Shown: positions 5,441 through 13,375 of the stretch, piece by piece
Numbering within the stretch: the first letter of the stretch is position 1
How the letters are laid out: each line of letters begins with the position of its first letter
Source of the DNA: Anaerolineaceae bacterium
Lineage (GTDB): Bacteria; Chloroflexota; Anaerolineae; Anaerolineales; Anaerolineaceae
Direction of reading: 5' to 3'
DNA length: 16,040 bases
Assembly: GCA_003501835.1 (NCBI GenBank)
Contig: DNOU01000075.1
Span: 2,860-18,899 of the forward strand
Notes under the pieces: model-generated
Database searches by the model: none
Seen by the model: only the letters and a program-made list of their open reading frames with translations
Told to the model about the DNA's origin: nothing
Made by a program: the position numbers and the translations under genes

Positions 5441-7171
5441 ATGCTCAAAGAGCTGCGCATCGAAAATTTTGCCATTATCCAATCTCTTGAACTCCACTTC
5501 GGTGAAGGTTTGATCATCTTTACCGGCGAAACCGGAGCGGGCAAATCCATCATCCTCGATGCCATTGAGGCCCTGGTGGGAGGGAGGACGGATGCCACCA
5601 TGGTACGCAGTGGAGCAGATCGTGCGGTACTGGAGGCAGTATTCACCATTCCGGCTGCATTCCACGATGAAGCGCACAGTATCTTGAAACGTGAAGCCCT
5701 GGATGAGGGCAGCGAAGAAGTGGTATTTGGCCGCGAAATTCGCCTGGAAGGACGGACAGTGGCTCGTGTCAATGGACGAAGTGTTAATGTGAGCCTGCTG
5801 AAGGAAATGGGATCTTCACTCGTTGATATTCACGGACAATCAGAGCATCTTTCGCTTCTAAATGTCAGATCACACCTGGGTTTTCTCGACAGGTATGCGG
5901 GTGTGCAGAAGGAACTTGATGCATACCAGTCAGCCTATCATGAGCTGCGCCAGGTACGCAGAGAACTCAGCAACCTGCGCAAAATGGAATCAGAGGCAGA
6001 GCAGCGCATGGAATTGCTCGAGTTTCAGGCACATGAAATCCAGGGGGCTAATCTCGTCCCGGGTGAAGAGGAGGAACTGAGCCGTGAAAGGTCAAGACTC
6101 GCCAATGCAGAAACGCTATCCTCTTCAGCACAACAGGTGCTCACCCTTTTGGATGAAGGCAGTCCTGAAGCAGCTGCGGTGACCGATTTGCTTGGGCAAG
6201 CCCGTCAGCTGCTTTCCAACCTGGCGCGCATTGACTCCGGCCAATCTGAACTGCTCGACCAATTGGAAAGTGCTTCTGTGCAGATTTCCGAGATCACGCG
6301 CAGCCTGGGCAGCTACCTGGACGAGATTGAATACAACCCCCGACGGCTGGAACAGGTGGAAGACCGCCTTGAATTGATCCACCGGATAGTCAAAAAGTAC
6401 GGCGGATCTGTGGAAGCAGCACAGGCATACGGTAAGGATGCCCGCAACCAACTGGAAAATATTGCCCATGCCAGTGAAAAGATTGCCGAGCTGGAACAGG
6501 TGGAAAAGGAAGATCTGGAGCTCCTGAAGGCTAAAGCGCTTGATCTTTCCATGGCACGAAAGAGTGCTGCCGAATCCATGCAGCAGCGGGTTGAAAAAGA
6601 GCTGGCAGATCTGAGCATGGCTGGAGCCAGGTTCGAGGTGGAGTTCGCAACCAGCAGCGAAAAAGATGGGGTGGAGATCGAACCCGGGCACAATGTGGCA
6701 TTTTCTGAGACGGGAGTTGACCAGGTGGAGTTTTTCATCGCTCCCAACCCGGGTGAAGGATTGAAACCTCTAACGCGGATTGCCTCGGGCGGCGAAACGT
6801 CCCGCCTGATGCTGGCGCTGAAGAATGTGCTCACAGGAGCTGATTTCATCCCCACATTGATCTTTGATGAAATTGACCAGGGGATTGGCGGTCGGGTGGG
6901 GAACGTGGTGGGTGAAAAACTTTGGCGGCTGGGACGCAATCACCAGGTGATGTGTGTCACCCACCTGCCGCAGCTGGCTGCTTATGGAGATCACCATTTC
7001 AGTGTTCGCAAGGTGGTGCAAGACCGTAGAACGACCACCGAGGTTCACGAGTTAAAGGATGCTGCCCGGTCTGTTGAACTGGCAGCCATGACCGGCAGCA
7101 TCAGCGAAGCTTCGCTCCGCGCTGCACGCGAAGCCCTTGAAGCCGCCCGGAAGGTGACCGATTCACTCTGA
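5441..7171 (+). CDS. recN: DNA repair protein RecN
   Basis: RecN is an SMC-like ATPase that acts early in repair of DNA double-strand breaks. The 576-residue product has Walker A GETGAGKS at 29-36 and the RecN-typical VDIHGQSEHLSLL. A long coiled-coil region follows at about 155-400. The C-terminal half-site holds ASGGETSR (signature, SGGE at 449-452), IFDEID (Walker B, Asp476 and Glu477) and VTHLPQLAAYGDHH. The signature has Thr where many RecN proteins have Leu (SGGELSR). Length fits the family. The frame is open upstream to 5258, but the ATG at 5441 gives the canonical MLKELRIENFAII start and has AAGGA upstream (5431-5435). Confidence 0.97.
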   Translation: MLKELRIENFAIIQSLELHFGEGLIIFTGETGAGKSIILDAIEALVGGRTDATMVRSGADRAVLEAVFTIPAAFHDEAHSILKREALDEGSEEVVFGREIRLEGRTVARVNGRSVNVSLLKEMGSSLVDIHGQSEHLSLLNVRSHLGFLDRYAGVQKELDAYQSAYHELRQVRRELSNLRKMESEAEQRMELLEFQAHEIQGANLVPGEEEELSRERSRLANAETLSSSAQQVLTLLDEGSPEAAAVTDLLGQARQLLSNLARIDSGQSELLDQLESASVQISEITRSLGSYLDEIEYNPRRLEQVEDRLELIHRIVKKYGGSVEAAQAYGKDARNQLENIAHASEKIAELEQVEKEDLELLKAKALDLSMARKSAAESMQQRVEKELADLSMAGARFEVEFATSSEKDGVEIEPGHNVAFSETGVDQVEFFIAPNPGEGLKPLTRIASGGETSRLMLALKNVLTGADFIPTLIFDEIDQGIGGRVGNVVGEKLWRLGRNHQVMCVTHLPQLAAYGDHHFSVRKVVQDRRTTTEVHELKDAARSVELAAMTGSISEASLRAAREALEAARKVTDSL

Positions 7172-7211
7172 AAATCGATGATCCGGCAGGAACTGGAGAG
7201 GAATTCACTGA

Positions 7212-10200
7212 ATGCCTGGTGATGACAAAATCCTGAAGATCGCACTGCTGGGTCCCCCTGTGGTTTTCTTTAAGGATCAGGTTCAGACCATCAAGCGAAA
7301 GCAGACCCGCTCGGTGCTTTATTATCTGGCATGCCAGAAAGAACCAGTGAGCCGGGAATCTCTCGTGTCCAGGTTTTGGCCCAATTTATCTGAGCAGGAA
7401 TCCAGAAAGAATCTTCGGGAGATCCTGAGCAATTTGCGTGCGCAATTTATAGGCTCCGAAGTGATCATCACCCGGTATGATCAACTTTCGCTGAATTCAG
7501 CCATCACCGAAGTGGATGTGTTGCGTTTTCAGAACATGGTGGATCGCGTTCATTTCAACCTTTTTTCCCTGCCGAGTGGGAAGCTGCCGGATTCTCTCTA
7601 TCACGAAGTCCGTGAAGGCGTCTCTCTCTGGCGAACGCCGATCTTCATGGAGGGCTTCTCGCAGAAGCTTCCTGAACTTGAAAGCTGGATTTGGGAGACA
7701 GGAAATTCATTGCAAGCATGGCGCCAATCGTTGGTCGAGCGGCTGGTTGACCATAACATCAGCTCTGGCAACTTGAACGAGGCGATTTTCTGGTTGGCGG
7801 ATGCCCTCAAAACGGAACCATTGAAGGCGGATTTGCATTACTTGATGCTCACATGCCTGCGGGACAGCGGTAGGATATCAGAAATTTTCAAGTATCGCGC
7901 AGTACTCGAAAGAATCTACAAGACAAACTACAGTATGGAAGTTCCTCAAGTCCTGCTGGATTTCATCGAGCGTGTGGCAGATTCACAGAAGCCTTTTGTT
8001 ACACAAACCTCAAGTGCTGATCCAGACCTTGCAATTTCGACACCCCCATTCGTGGGGAGGAAGGAAATCCTCCAGCAGTTAAAGGACTGGTCCCTACAGG
8101 GTGGTATTGTGATCTTGCGTGGAGGATCGGGGATGGGGAAGACCCGTACGGTGCAGGAGTTTTGTGCACGTACTGATTTCCCTTTTCGATCGTTGTTGTG
8201 CACTGCTCATCCCCAGGAGCATCATTTACTCTTGCAGCCATTTATCGAAGGCTTGAGGCAGGCGGTCCAGAAAGAGGAATGGCTCAAACTCAGCCCCGCA
8301 CATCGTAAATACCTTGCCGGTTTGTTTCCAGAAATGCAAACGCCAACGAAAAAGGTTAAGCCACAATTTCGAAACCTGCGGCAGGATCACTTGCCAGGTG
8401 TATTTGAGGCGATCCTTGAGCTCTTAACCATCATTTCACAACAGAAACGGCTGATCGTGATTCTCGATAATGCACAATGGGCAGATGAGGCTTCCATCAG
8501 CCTGCTCTCGTTCCTTGCAAGCCGAGAGATATTTAACAGCCACGGCATCCTGATCCTGGCGCAAAGGATCGGGGACCGGAATCCAGCATTGGAACAGTTC
8601 ATTTCCCATTTTCAAGCGAATCCGAATTTTCACAACCTTCTCCTCGATGTCTTGAACGAGTCCGAGATCAAGGAATTGACCTCCTCCATAATGGGAAAGG
8701 TTCCACCGGATGACATGGTTTTCCGTCTGCAAAGGGACGTCAGCGGAAACCCGTTCTTTCTCCTGCAAACCTTGAAATCTACCATGGATTATTCGACCAA
8801 CATGGATACGCTGGTGAAATTGCCAAGTTTTCCCATTGCGCGCGAAGCTCTCTCACTCATGAAAGCGAGGTTGGAAAACCTGGATGAAACAACCAGGGCT
8901 GTTCTGGAAGCGGCTGCCGTCATCGGGGATCCGTTTTCACCGGAACTGCTCGAAGAAGTCACCCTGATGGACCCTGGAGTCATCACCCGGATTTTGGATG
9001 ATCTGGTCAGTGTTCATGTAGTGAAGATCGATCCCGAAGTCAAACCTGCGGGCGGCTATGTGTTTTCACATGCACCGATCCTTCAGGCGATTCTTGTCAA
9101 TCTCAGTCCGGCTCGCAAACGTCTGCTGAATAAACAGGTCATTGATGCGATGGAAAGGTTATATGGCAGGTTGCCTTCACTTGCCGGTCAGTACGCTCAT
9201 TTTTATGAATCTGCAGGAGAGATCAAGCAGGCGTACGAGCATTGGCTTCAATCTGCGTTCTTCGCCCGCGAACGATGTGAGAAGGATGATGCCTATGCTG
9301 CTTACAAAAGAGCATGGGCTTTACTTGCGCAAAACGAGGAGCAATTCGACGAACATGACATCCACGATCTGGTCGCCTCCTGGGGTAATTACGCGTTTGA
9401 CCAAACAGATCTTGTGACATATGAGCAGTTGTTCCAAAAATGCCTCGAATTGGGTGAGAAGCGTCATAATCGGTACCTTCTCGGAACTGCGCACACTGGA
9501 ATTGCCCGGTTAATGGGAATAAAGCATCAACTGGTCACCGCCAGGAAACACCTGGAGCAGGCATTCAAAGATCTGTTGTCTGGTGAACCGGGGGCGGAAT
9601 TGATGAATGCATATCTCATTCAGGGTCACCTGGATCTCCTGGCTGACAACTTTTCCTCAGCAAAGGAGAACTACGAAAAAGCGTCCACGTTGCAACTCGA
9701 TCAGAAGGATTTGCAGGTTTCTGTCACCCGCTCCATGGCTCAGGCATCCCTTTCGATCCTTTATTCAATGGGCGGCGAACCAATTAAAGGAGACAGGATT
9801 GCCGATTTGAGCATTGAAGCCAGCCGGAATTTGGGGTGCAGTGGAGCCAGGATCCAGGGATCCATATCCAAATGCCTGGCGCAGCTTTACATGGCCAATT
9901 ATCGTGAAGTGATTGAGATCTCTGAATCGGTGACGCAGTATCTAAAAGAATTTAATATGACTTATTGGGCTGCATTTTTCTATTCGATATTGAGCCGCTG
10001 CTACCTGATGGTTGGGCAGCTTGATAAGGCCTGGCAGTATATGCAAAAGGCGACGGTTATGATCAGTGACAGCACCTTCGGCGGTATGAGAGCATTAATT
10101 CATGGGTTGAAGGGTGACATTTTCCTGGTGCTGGATTCGTTGGACGAGGCAGAAACAGAGTACGAGAACCTTTTGGAGCATCAATCCAGTGACTTTTTCG

Positions 10201-10748
10201 CCCTCGAAAACGCATACAAGTTGGGCTTCACGAAGTGCCTTAAAGGAAATGTCGGGTCAGGTTTACCTCAGATCAAGGATGCGCTTCTAAAAGGAAAGAA
10301 TCAGGGCTTGGGAATGATCACGCTGCCAGCAGAAGCCGTGATCCTGATGCTAAAGCAAAATGCAGAGGACGCACATGAACTTCAGAGCGCACAGGAATTA
10401 CTGGCCAAAGAGGCAGAACATCGTGGACTTGGCGCCTGGCGGCTCGTCATTCAGTTCTCAGAGTTGGGGGCTTCCACTACCCATCAGGAGCCTGAGCACC
10501 TTGTGAAACGCTGGCAGCAACTGGTGCGTGAGGCATTTACCATCTCCAATACTTGGTTGGAGCTGACCTTTCACATGCAGATCTTTCAATCGAGGGAGGT
10601 TCCTGATGAGTTGAGACAGCTTTCCAGAAGAAGGATTGCCGCCATTCTGGATTCGCTCACTGAGAACGCATTAAGTGACCCGGTAAAGGATCTTGTGGCT
10701 GAATATACTGGCAAAATAGAGAGGAAAATCGAACAGGCAGTGGTGTAA
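7212..10748 (+). CDS. SARP-like transcriptional regulator: winged helix, BTAD, AAA ATPase and TPR-like repeats
   Basis: This is a 1178-residue multidomain protein. Residues 6-100 look like an OmpR/SARP-type winged helix (TRSVLYYLACQKEPVSRESL, WPNLSEQESRKNLREILSNLR). Residues 102-257 are a helical bacterial transcriptional activation (BTAD) domain. An ATPase module follows: FVGRKE at 280-285, Walker A GGSGMGKT at 304-311, Walker B-like VILDNAQWAD at 416-425, and SGNPFFLLQ at 511-519. These are typical of the MalT-like/AAA_16 ATPases. The C-terminal half from about 640 is helical with TPR-like pairs. No LuxR-type HTH is seen at the C-terminus, so DNA binding should come from the N-terminal domain. 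GGAGAGG at 7195-7201 is the ribosome-binding site. It lies 40 nt after recN and may be co-transcribed. The inducing signal and target genes cannot be read from the sequence. Confidence 0.9.
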   Translation: MPGDDKILKIALLGPPVVFFKDQVQTIKRKQTRSVLYYLACQKEPVSRESLVSRFWPNLSEQESRKNLREILSNLRAQFIGSEVIITRYDQLSLNSAITEVDVLRFQNMVDRVHFNLFSLPSGKLPDSLYHEVREGVSLWRTPIFMEGFSQKLPELESWIWETGNSLQAWRQSLVERLVDHNISSGNLNEAIFWLADALKTEPLKADLHYLMLTCLRDSGRISEIFKYRAVLERIYKTNYSMEVPQVLLDFIERVADSQKPFVTQTSSADPDLAISTPPFVGRKEILQQLKDWSLQGGIVILRGGSGMGKTRTVQEFCARTDFPFRSLLCTAHPQEHHLLLQPFIEGLRQAVQKEEWLKLSPAHRKYLAGLFPEMQTPTKKVKPQFRNLRQDHLPGVFEAILELLTIISQQKRLIVILDNAQWADEASISLLSFLASREIFNSHGILILAQRIGDRNPALEQFISHFQANPNFHNLLLDVLNESEIKELTSSIMGKVPPDDMVFRLQRDVSGNPFFLLQTLKSTMDYSTNMDTLVKLPSFPIAREALSLMKARLENLDETTRAVLEAAAVIGDPFSPELLEEVTLMDPGVITRILDDLVSVHVVKIDPEVKPAGGYVFSHAPILQAILVNLSPARKRLLNKQVIDAMERLYGRLPSLAGQYAHFYESAGEIKQAYEHWLQSAFFARERCEKDDAYAAYKRAWALLAQNEEQFDEHDIHDLVASWGNYAFDQTDLVTYEQLFQKCLELGEKRHNRYLLGTAHTGIARLMGIKHQLVTARKHLEQAFKDLLSGEPGAELMNAYLIQGHLDLLADNFSSAKENYEKASTLQLDQKDLQVSVTRSMAQASLSILYSMGGEPIKGDRIADLSIEASRNLGCSGARIQGSISKCLAQLYMANYREVIEISESVTQYLKEFNMTYWAAFFYSILSRCYLMVGQLDKAWQYMQKATVMISDSTFGGMRALIHGLKGDIFLVLDSLDEAETEYENLLEHQSSDFFALENAYKLGFTKCLKGNVGSGLPQIKDALLKGKNQGLGMITLPAEAVILMLKQNAEDAHELQSAQELLAKEAEHRGLGAWRLVIQFSELGASTTHQEPEHLVKRWQQLVREAFTISNTWLELTFHMQIFQSREVPDELRQLSRRRIAAILDSLTENALSDPVKDLVAEYTGKIERKIEQAVV

Positions 10749-10774
10749 ATGTCAACGTTGTGTCAACGATAATT

Positions 10775-10783
10775 TGGTATATT
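10775..10783 (+). promoter_or_regulatory. Possible extended -10 promoter in the convergent intergenic region
   Basis: TGGTATATT is an extended -10 pattern (TGn plus 5 of 6 of TATAAT), 27 nt after the regulator gene's stop. It points toward two hairpins (10808-10829 and 10834-10874). It lies in a locally AT-rich patch, so chance occurrence is quite possible. Just upstream, TGTCAACG is repeated at 10750-10757 and 10761-10768. Confidence 0.22.
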
Positions 10784-10807
10784 AAAATTAGATTAACGCC
10801 ATGAGGA

Positions 10808-10829
10808 TGCAGGTGACAGGGAGCCTGCA
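10808..10829. repeat. Small inverted repeat (6-bp stem, 10-nt loop)
   Basis: TGCAGG at 10808-10813 pairs with CCTGCA at 10824-10829. It lies directly before the larger terminator hairpin and has no U-rich tail of its own. It may be part of the 3' UTR structure of the regulator gene or of a small transcript. Confidence 0.45.
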
Positions 10830-10833
10830 CGTC

Positions 10834-10880
10834 AAAGGTCGATAGCGTCCGGGGGAGTGACACTGTCGACCTTTAATTTA
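10834..10880 (+). terminator. Rho-independent terminator of the regulator gene, between convergent genes
   Basis: AAAGGTCGATAGCGTC (10834-10849) pairs with GACACTGTCGACCTTT (10859-10874). This makes a 16-position stem with one mismatch and one G-T wobble around a 9-nt loop. On the plus strand the tail is CTTTAATTTAATT, which is U-rich and fits intrinsic termination of the operon ending at 10748. On the minus strand the stem begins only 3 nt after the mutS2 stop, but the following bases (GACGTGCAGG) are not U-rich. Termination of mutS2 there is therefore less certain. Confidence 0.75.
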
Positions 10881-13286
10881 ATTCGCGTCAAGGTGGGCAA
10901 TGGTCACACCGTCTCCACCTTCATTATCAGCTCCGGGTTCAAAATGGGAGACATGCGGCGAGTCGGTCAGAGATTGACGGATTACCTGGCGGAGCTTTCC
11001 AGTGCCCTTGCCGTGGATGATGCGAACAAAGGGCATACCTGCAAGAAACGCATTCTCCAGGTATCGGTCAAGAGTCTCGACGGCATCTTCAGCCCGTTGT
11101 CCGCGCAGGTCAATCTCCATGCCTGGGGAGGCGCGGAATGGTGTTGGCGGTGATGGTGAGGTTTCTGTTTTTTTGGAGAGTGCCTTTTTGGAGGTTCCCC
11201 ATTCCGGCTCTTCCACCAGCGAACGGGGATGCTCCAATTCAGCCAGCCTGGCGCGGATACGCAGATTTCCCACTTGCACCTCGGCATCCAGTTCACTGAT
11301 CGCGGTGATGACGCCTTCCATGTTCAGTGATGCCACGCGCACCCGGTCTCCGATCTTCAGTGGACCGCGCCTGCCGTCAGCAGGCAAGGAATTGCCGGAC
11401 ATCCTTTTCTCCACCTTTTCCTCGAGTTCAGATGCCTTGTCCTGGATCTTTTTCAGAGCTTCAACAGGCTGGCGGGCACGAATCAGTTCCCTGCGGATCT
11501 CGTCCATTTCACGCTGCAAGTCTTCCAGTTCGGCAGCTGCCTGGTCGCGCGCCTTGCTGATCTCTAACTGGCGTTCATCTTCGATCTTTTCCAGTCGTCT
11601 GGATAGTTCTGTTCTCAGATTTTGCGCCAGTGAGCGGTCGCGGTCGGCGGCAGAACGGGCATTTCGCGCCACTTCACGCTGGTGATGGATCTCGTTCAAC
11701 AGATCCTCGGCTTTTAGCTCGTCTGGATCGATCATCGTCCTGGCATTCTCCAGGATCTCGTCTGGAAGACGTAGCCGTTTGGCAATTGCCAGGGCGTTTG
11801 ACCTGCCCGGGATGCCCAGGGTGAGATGATAGGTGGGCTTGAGAGTCTTCAGGTCAAATTCCATACTGGCATTGATTACACCCGGGGTGCCATGGGCCAG
11901 GGCTTTCAATTCAGGGTAGTGGGTGGCTACCAGGCAGGGGATCCGCTTTTGCACCAGGTAAAGAAGGATTGCCCTGGCCAGCGCCGAACCTTCCTGGGGG
12001 TCGGTGCCCGCGCCAAGCTCATCCAGCAGCACCAGGGTTTTGGACTTGGCGCGGTTGAGGATGCGCACAATGTTGGTGATATGCCCGCTGAATGTGGAAA
12101 GTGACTGCTCAATGGATTGTTCATCGCCGATATCAGCGAACACATCTTCGAAGAAACTCAATTCCGACCCGGATTGGGCGGGAATGTGCATACCGCATTG
12201 CGCCATCACCACCATCAAGCCAACGGTTTTCAAAGTCACAGTCTTGCCGCCTGTGTTGGGACCGGTGATGACGACTGCAAAGGTCTCATCATCCAGCTCG
12301 ATGTCGATTGGCACCACGGTATCCCTATCCAACAAGGGGTGGCGGGCATGCAGCAGCTTGATGGTGGTACCCGGATGATGCGTGCTGGGTGACGGGTGTA
12401 TCGGTTTGAGGATGGGTTCGCTGGCGTTGAGTGCGTCAGCGTACCTGGCACACATCAGTGCCAGGTCGAATTCTGCCAGCGCACTGACAATGCCGCTGAT
12501 GGCTTCGGCTTCCGCCCCCACCGTCTCTGAAATCTGAGCCAGGATGCGGTGCACCTCATCACGCTCGGCAAGCTGCAGCTCATGCCAGTGATTGTTCAAC
12601 TCCACCACACCAATGGGTTCTACAAAAAGCGTGGCGCCGGAGGATGATTGGTCGTGCACGATGGATTTGACGCGGCTCTTGAATTCAGCACGCAGCGGAA
12701 TGACATACCTTCCATTGCGCTGGGTAATAATGCCTTCTTGAAGCATTGGTCCGGTTTGGGGATCGGTGATCATGCGCTCCAGTTTTGAAAGCAGCCGGTC
12801 ATGTGCAACCTTGACCTCGGAACGAATGGAAGCCAGCTTCGGCGAGGCATTATCCAGCACTTCAGCCCGGTCTGAGATGCAGCGGCTGATCGCTTCTATG
12901 ATCCCCGGAGGCGGAGGAAAGAGCCTGGCAATCTCGTTCAGGTGTGGATAGACGGCGGCATTCTTTTCAAATGACCTGTAAAGCGAACGAGCGGAAATGA
13001 GCGTTCCGCTGACCGCCAGAAGGTCGGATTCGCTTAACACCCCTCCCCGGCTGGCCAGCTTAACCATATCCCGAACGTCGTGCGCGCCGCCCACCCCGGC
13101 CTCAGATTTCAGGCTCAGCAAGTGTCTGGCTTCTGTGGTGCGCACCAACCTCTCCCTTGCCGTTTCGATATCGCAGAAAGGCCGTAGTTGGCGGGCAAGG
13201 TTTGAAGAGGCACTGAAGGCTGCAAACCCAGCCAGCGCTTCAATGATCTTGGGGAATTCCAACGTGGCGAGTGTTTTTTCGTCCAT
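10878..13286 (-). CDS. mutS2: MutS2 family protein (ribosome-rescue/anti-recombination ATPase with Smr domain)
   Basis: MutS2 proteins are dimeric ATPases. They have been linked to suppression of recombination and, in Bacillus, to splitting collided ribosomes through the KOW/Smr region. The 802-residue product lacks the MutS mismatch-recognition domains. It has the core/clamp region, Walker A GPNTGGKT at 342-349, and Walker B LVLLDELGAGTDP with Asp422 and Glu423. A long coiled coil (about 500-620) and a KOW-like segment (IGDRVRV to RIRARLAEL) follow. A C-terminal Smr domain ends the protein (EIDLRGQRAEDA from about 724, HGKGTGKLR from 758, GGDGVTIAHL near the end). The ATG at 13286 gives the expected start MDEKTLATLEFPKI. 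The frame extends upstream to 13394, but that part overlaps the divergent radical SAM promoter and start and is not family-like. Both the ATPase and Smr motifs look intact. Confidence 0.96.
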   Translation of the reverse strand: MDEKTLATLEFPKIIEALAGFAAFSASSNLARQLRPFCDIETARERLVRTTEARHLLSLKSEAGVGGAHDVRDMVKLASRGGVLSESDLLAVSGTLISARSLYRSFEKNAAVYPHLNEIARLFPPPPGIIEAISRCISDRAEVLDNASPKLASIRSEVKVAHDRLLSKLERMITDPQTGPMLQEGIITQRNGRYVIPLRAEFKSRVKSIVHDQSSSGATLFVEPIGVVELNNHWHELQLAERDEVHRILAQISETVGAEAEAISGIVSALAEFDLALMCARYADALNASEPILKPIHPSPSTHHPGTTIKLLHARHPLLDRDTVVPIDIELDDETFAVVITGPNTGGKTVTLKTVGLMVVMAQCGMHIPAQSGSELSFFEDVFADIGDEQSIEQSLSTFSGHITNIVRILNRAKSKTLVLLDELGAGTDPQEGSALARAILLYLVQKRIPCLVATHYPELKALAHGTPGVINASMEFDLKTLKPTYHLTLGIPGRSNALAIAKRLRLPDEILENARTMIDPDELKAEDLLNEIHHQREVARNARSAADRDRSLAQNLRTELSRRLEKIEDERQLEISKARDQAAAELEDLQREMDEIRRELIRARQPVEALKKIQDKASELEEKVEKRMSGNSLPADGRRGPLKIGDRVRVASLNMEGVITAISELDAEVQVGNLRIRARLAELEHPRSLVEEPEWGTSKKALSKKTETSPSPPTPFRASPGMEIDLRGQRAEDAVETLDRYLENAFLAGMPFVRIIHGKGTGKLRQVIRQSLTDSPHVSHFEPGADNEGGDGVTIAHLDAN

Positions 13287-13293
13287 CAATCGG

Positions 13294-13302
13294 AGTTTAC
13301 CA
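13294..13302 (-). promoter_or_regulatory. Possible extended -10 element of mutS2
   Basis: The minus strand reads TGGTAAACT, which is a TGn motif followed by TAAACT (4 of 6 of TATAAT). It ends 7 nt before the mutS2 ATG. No Shine-Dalgarno is seen between it and the ATG. If real, transcription would begin at or next to the start codon. The hexamer match is modest. Confidence 0.3.
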
Positions 13303-13354
13303 TAGATTGAAAATGGCAATGCCGGGTCAGCATCCAATGGGTTGTACAGGGAGC

Positions 13355-13360
13355 TATAAT
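13355..13360 (+). promoter_or_regulatory. -10 promoter element of the radical SAM gene
   Basis: A perfect TATAAT lies 15 nt before the ATG at 13376, in the 89-nt divergent region with mutS2. AGGAG (13366-13370) lies 5 nt before the ATG and would fall at about the transcription start. The nine bases TATAATCAA are identical to those at 848-856 upstream of the lipoprotein gene. Confidence 0.5.
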
Positions 13361-13375
13361 CAAATAGGAGCCAAT

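Noticed and set aside
10750..10768. Direct repeat TGTCAACG as an operator or attachment site
   Set aside because: Two 8-nt copies directly after a stop codon, with no other copies seen nearby, are too little to support a site.
11002..11685. A 227-codon plus-strand open frame inside mutS2
   Set aside because: It lies antisense to the intact mutS2 coding sequence with Ser/Arg-rich composition typical of a shadow frame. No family similarity or ribosome-binding site supports it.
13271..13375. Upstream extension of the radical SAM protein and the opposing extension of mutS2 (to 13394)
   Set aside because: Both extensions overlap each other's promoter and start region. Internal ATGs at 13376 and 13286 give canonical N-termini, and 13376 also has a good ribosome-binding site.
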